From contig CANMTR010000018.1 of NCBI GenBank assembly GCA_947500825.1, positions 1 through 45,209 of the forward strand: a stretch of DNA of 45,209 bases, written 5' to 3'. Shown piece by piece: positions 44,815 through 45,209 of this stretch; position 1 is the stretch's first letter, and every line of letters begins with the position of its first letter. This DNA comes from an uncultured Paracoccaceae bacterium. Its GTDB lineage: Bacteria; Pseudomonadota; Alphaproteobacteria; Rhodobacterales; Rhodobacteraceae. Position numbers and translations under genes: made by a program. The notes beneath the pieces were generated by a model. The model was not told the DNA's origin and did no database searches. It saw only the letters and a list, made by a program, of their open reading frames with translations.

Positions 44815-45136
44815 GGCCCTGTTGCACAAATTCTGTGAGGGATTCATCTCGTGAATCCAGCATTGTAGCTGGGCTCTATGAGCAGACCTCCACCCCAACC
44901 TACAAGATCAGGAACTGGCCGGCCTATGACGAATCGCCGAAGCGCCCGGGCTCTCTGACGATCTGGTTTAACATCAAGATGAGCTGGGATGCCGTGCCGA
45001 CAGACAGTCGTAGCCAGCAGCGGACTTATAGCGACAACGCCTATTCAGACATGCCTTTCAATGAAAGTGCTGTTCGGTATGGCGGCGTCGCTATAGGTTC
45101 GGCTTCGTCGAGAGCCTGTTGCGCCTGGTCGGCCTA
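44815..45136 (+). mobile_element. IS5-family element, left part, decayed
   Basis: GGCCCTGTTGCACAAA (44815-44830) matches the terminal sequence of IS5-family elements (IS427-like, GGCTCTGTTGCACAAA). It is followed by a transposase start and N-terminal segments in several frames. Recognisable coding stops near 45136, and the last 70 bases of the window do not continue it, so the element is truncated there. Confidence 0.75.
44878..45136 (+). pseudogene. IS5-family transposase N-terminus, frameshifted
   Basis: The ATG at 44878 begins MSRPPP, then a frame change leads to TYKIRNWPAYDESPKRPGSL and TIWFNIKMSWDAVPTDSRSQ with RTYSDNAYSD. A further change gives TCLSMKVLFGMAASL and a stop, and another gives GFVESLLRLVGLG. 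These match the N-terminal part (DUF772-like region) of IS5 transposases, including the expected YSD, VLFGM and GFVESLLRL blocks. The catalytic DDE domain is absent. At least three frame breaks make it non-functional. Confidence 0.78.
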
Positions 45137-45209
45137 GGTGTCACATCCCGCGTGATTATACGGTCGTTTCTTGAAGAGGTCCGGCCTTTGTCGCTGCCAG
45201 TCCTTGAGG

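Overview
The window looks like chromosomal or large-replicon DNA of a high-GC alphaproteobacterium, most probably a member of the Rhodobacterales (roseobacter/Paracoccaceae type). The signs are the strong G/C third-position bias, a fused EpsI-type exosortase of the XrtD kind, a small phasin, a MaeB-type malic enzyme fused to a phosphotransacetylase-like domain, and IS3, IS110 and IS5 family remnants of the types common in that order. No rRNA, tRNA or CRISPR array was seen. Everything here comes from reading the sequence and from memory of the protein families; no search was run.

Layout. (1) 1-2330: decayed insertion sequences, an IS3-type orfB with frameshifts and a stop, and an IS110-type transposase with two frame breaks. 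(2) 2334-9943: a surface-polysaccharide module that is visibly poorer in GC. It holds a polysaccharide pyruvyl transferase, an FrhB-like Fe-S protein, a Wzx-type flippase, a sulfotransferase, an IS3 fragment and two glycosyltransferases. (3) 9950-22039: the core exopolysaccharide/exosortase locus. A leftward operon (ExeA-like ATPase, Wzz-like protein, CpsD-like kinase, hexapeptide acyltransferase) diverges from rightward genes (sugar-phosphate transferase, PrsT-like TPR lipoprotein, Wza-like export protein, outer-membrane beta-barrel, XrtD, rhomboid protease). A strong hairpin terminator at 22056-22092 closes it.

(4) 22121-25118: a phasin with PhaR-like operators, one doubtful small gene, and a leftward pair of an FAH-family hydrolase and an L-lactate-dehydrogenase-like flavoprotein. 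(5) 25445-32649: a sulfotransferase diverging from a tightly packed run of a sucrose-phosphate-synthase/phosphatase-like fusion and three more glycosyltransferases, followed by a trehalose-phosphatase-like protein. This looks like an oligosaccharide or glycoside pathway whose product cannot be named. (6) 32736-37611: a fused 5-oxoprolinase/hydantoinase translationally overlapping an Nramp-fold transporter that lacks the metal-binding residues. (7) 37742-44545: DoxX, a SASA/SGNH esterase, an SLC13 dicarboxylate transporter followed by malic enzyme, and an OafA-like acyltransferase. (8) 44815-end: a decayed left end of an IS5-family element.

Working model: regions 2 and 3 together make, modify (pyruvate, sulfate and acyl groups), flip and export a polysaccharide. 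XrtD would process C-terminally tagged proteins encoded elsewhere, since no VPLPA/PEP-CTERM tail was found here. No convincing Wzy polymerase was seen. The most unusual points are the SPS/SPP-glycosyltransferase-sulfotransferase cluster, the oxoprolinase plus ligand-less Nramp pair, the Fe-S FrhB-like/pyruvyl transferase pair, and several well-formed operator-like repeats in the divergent promoters.
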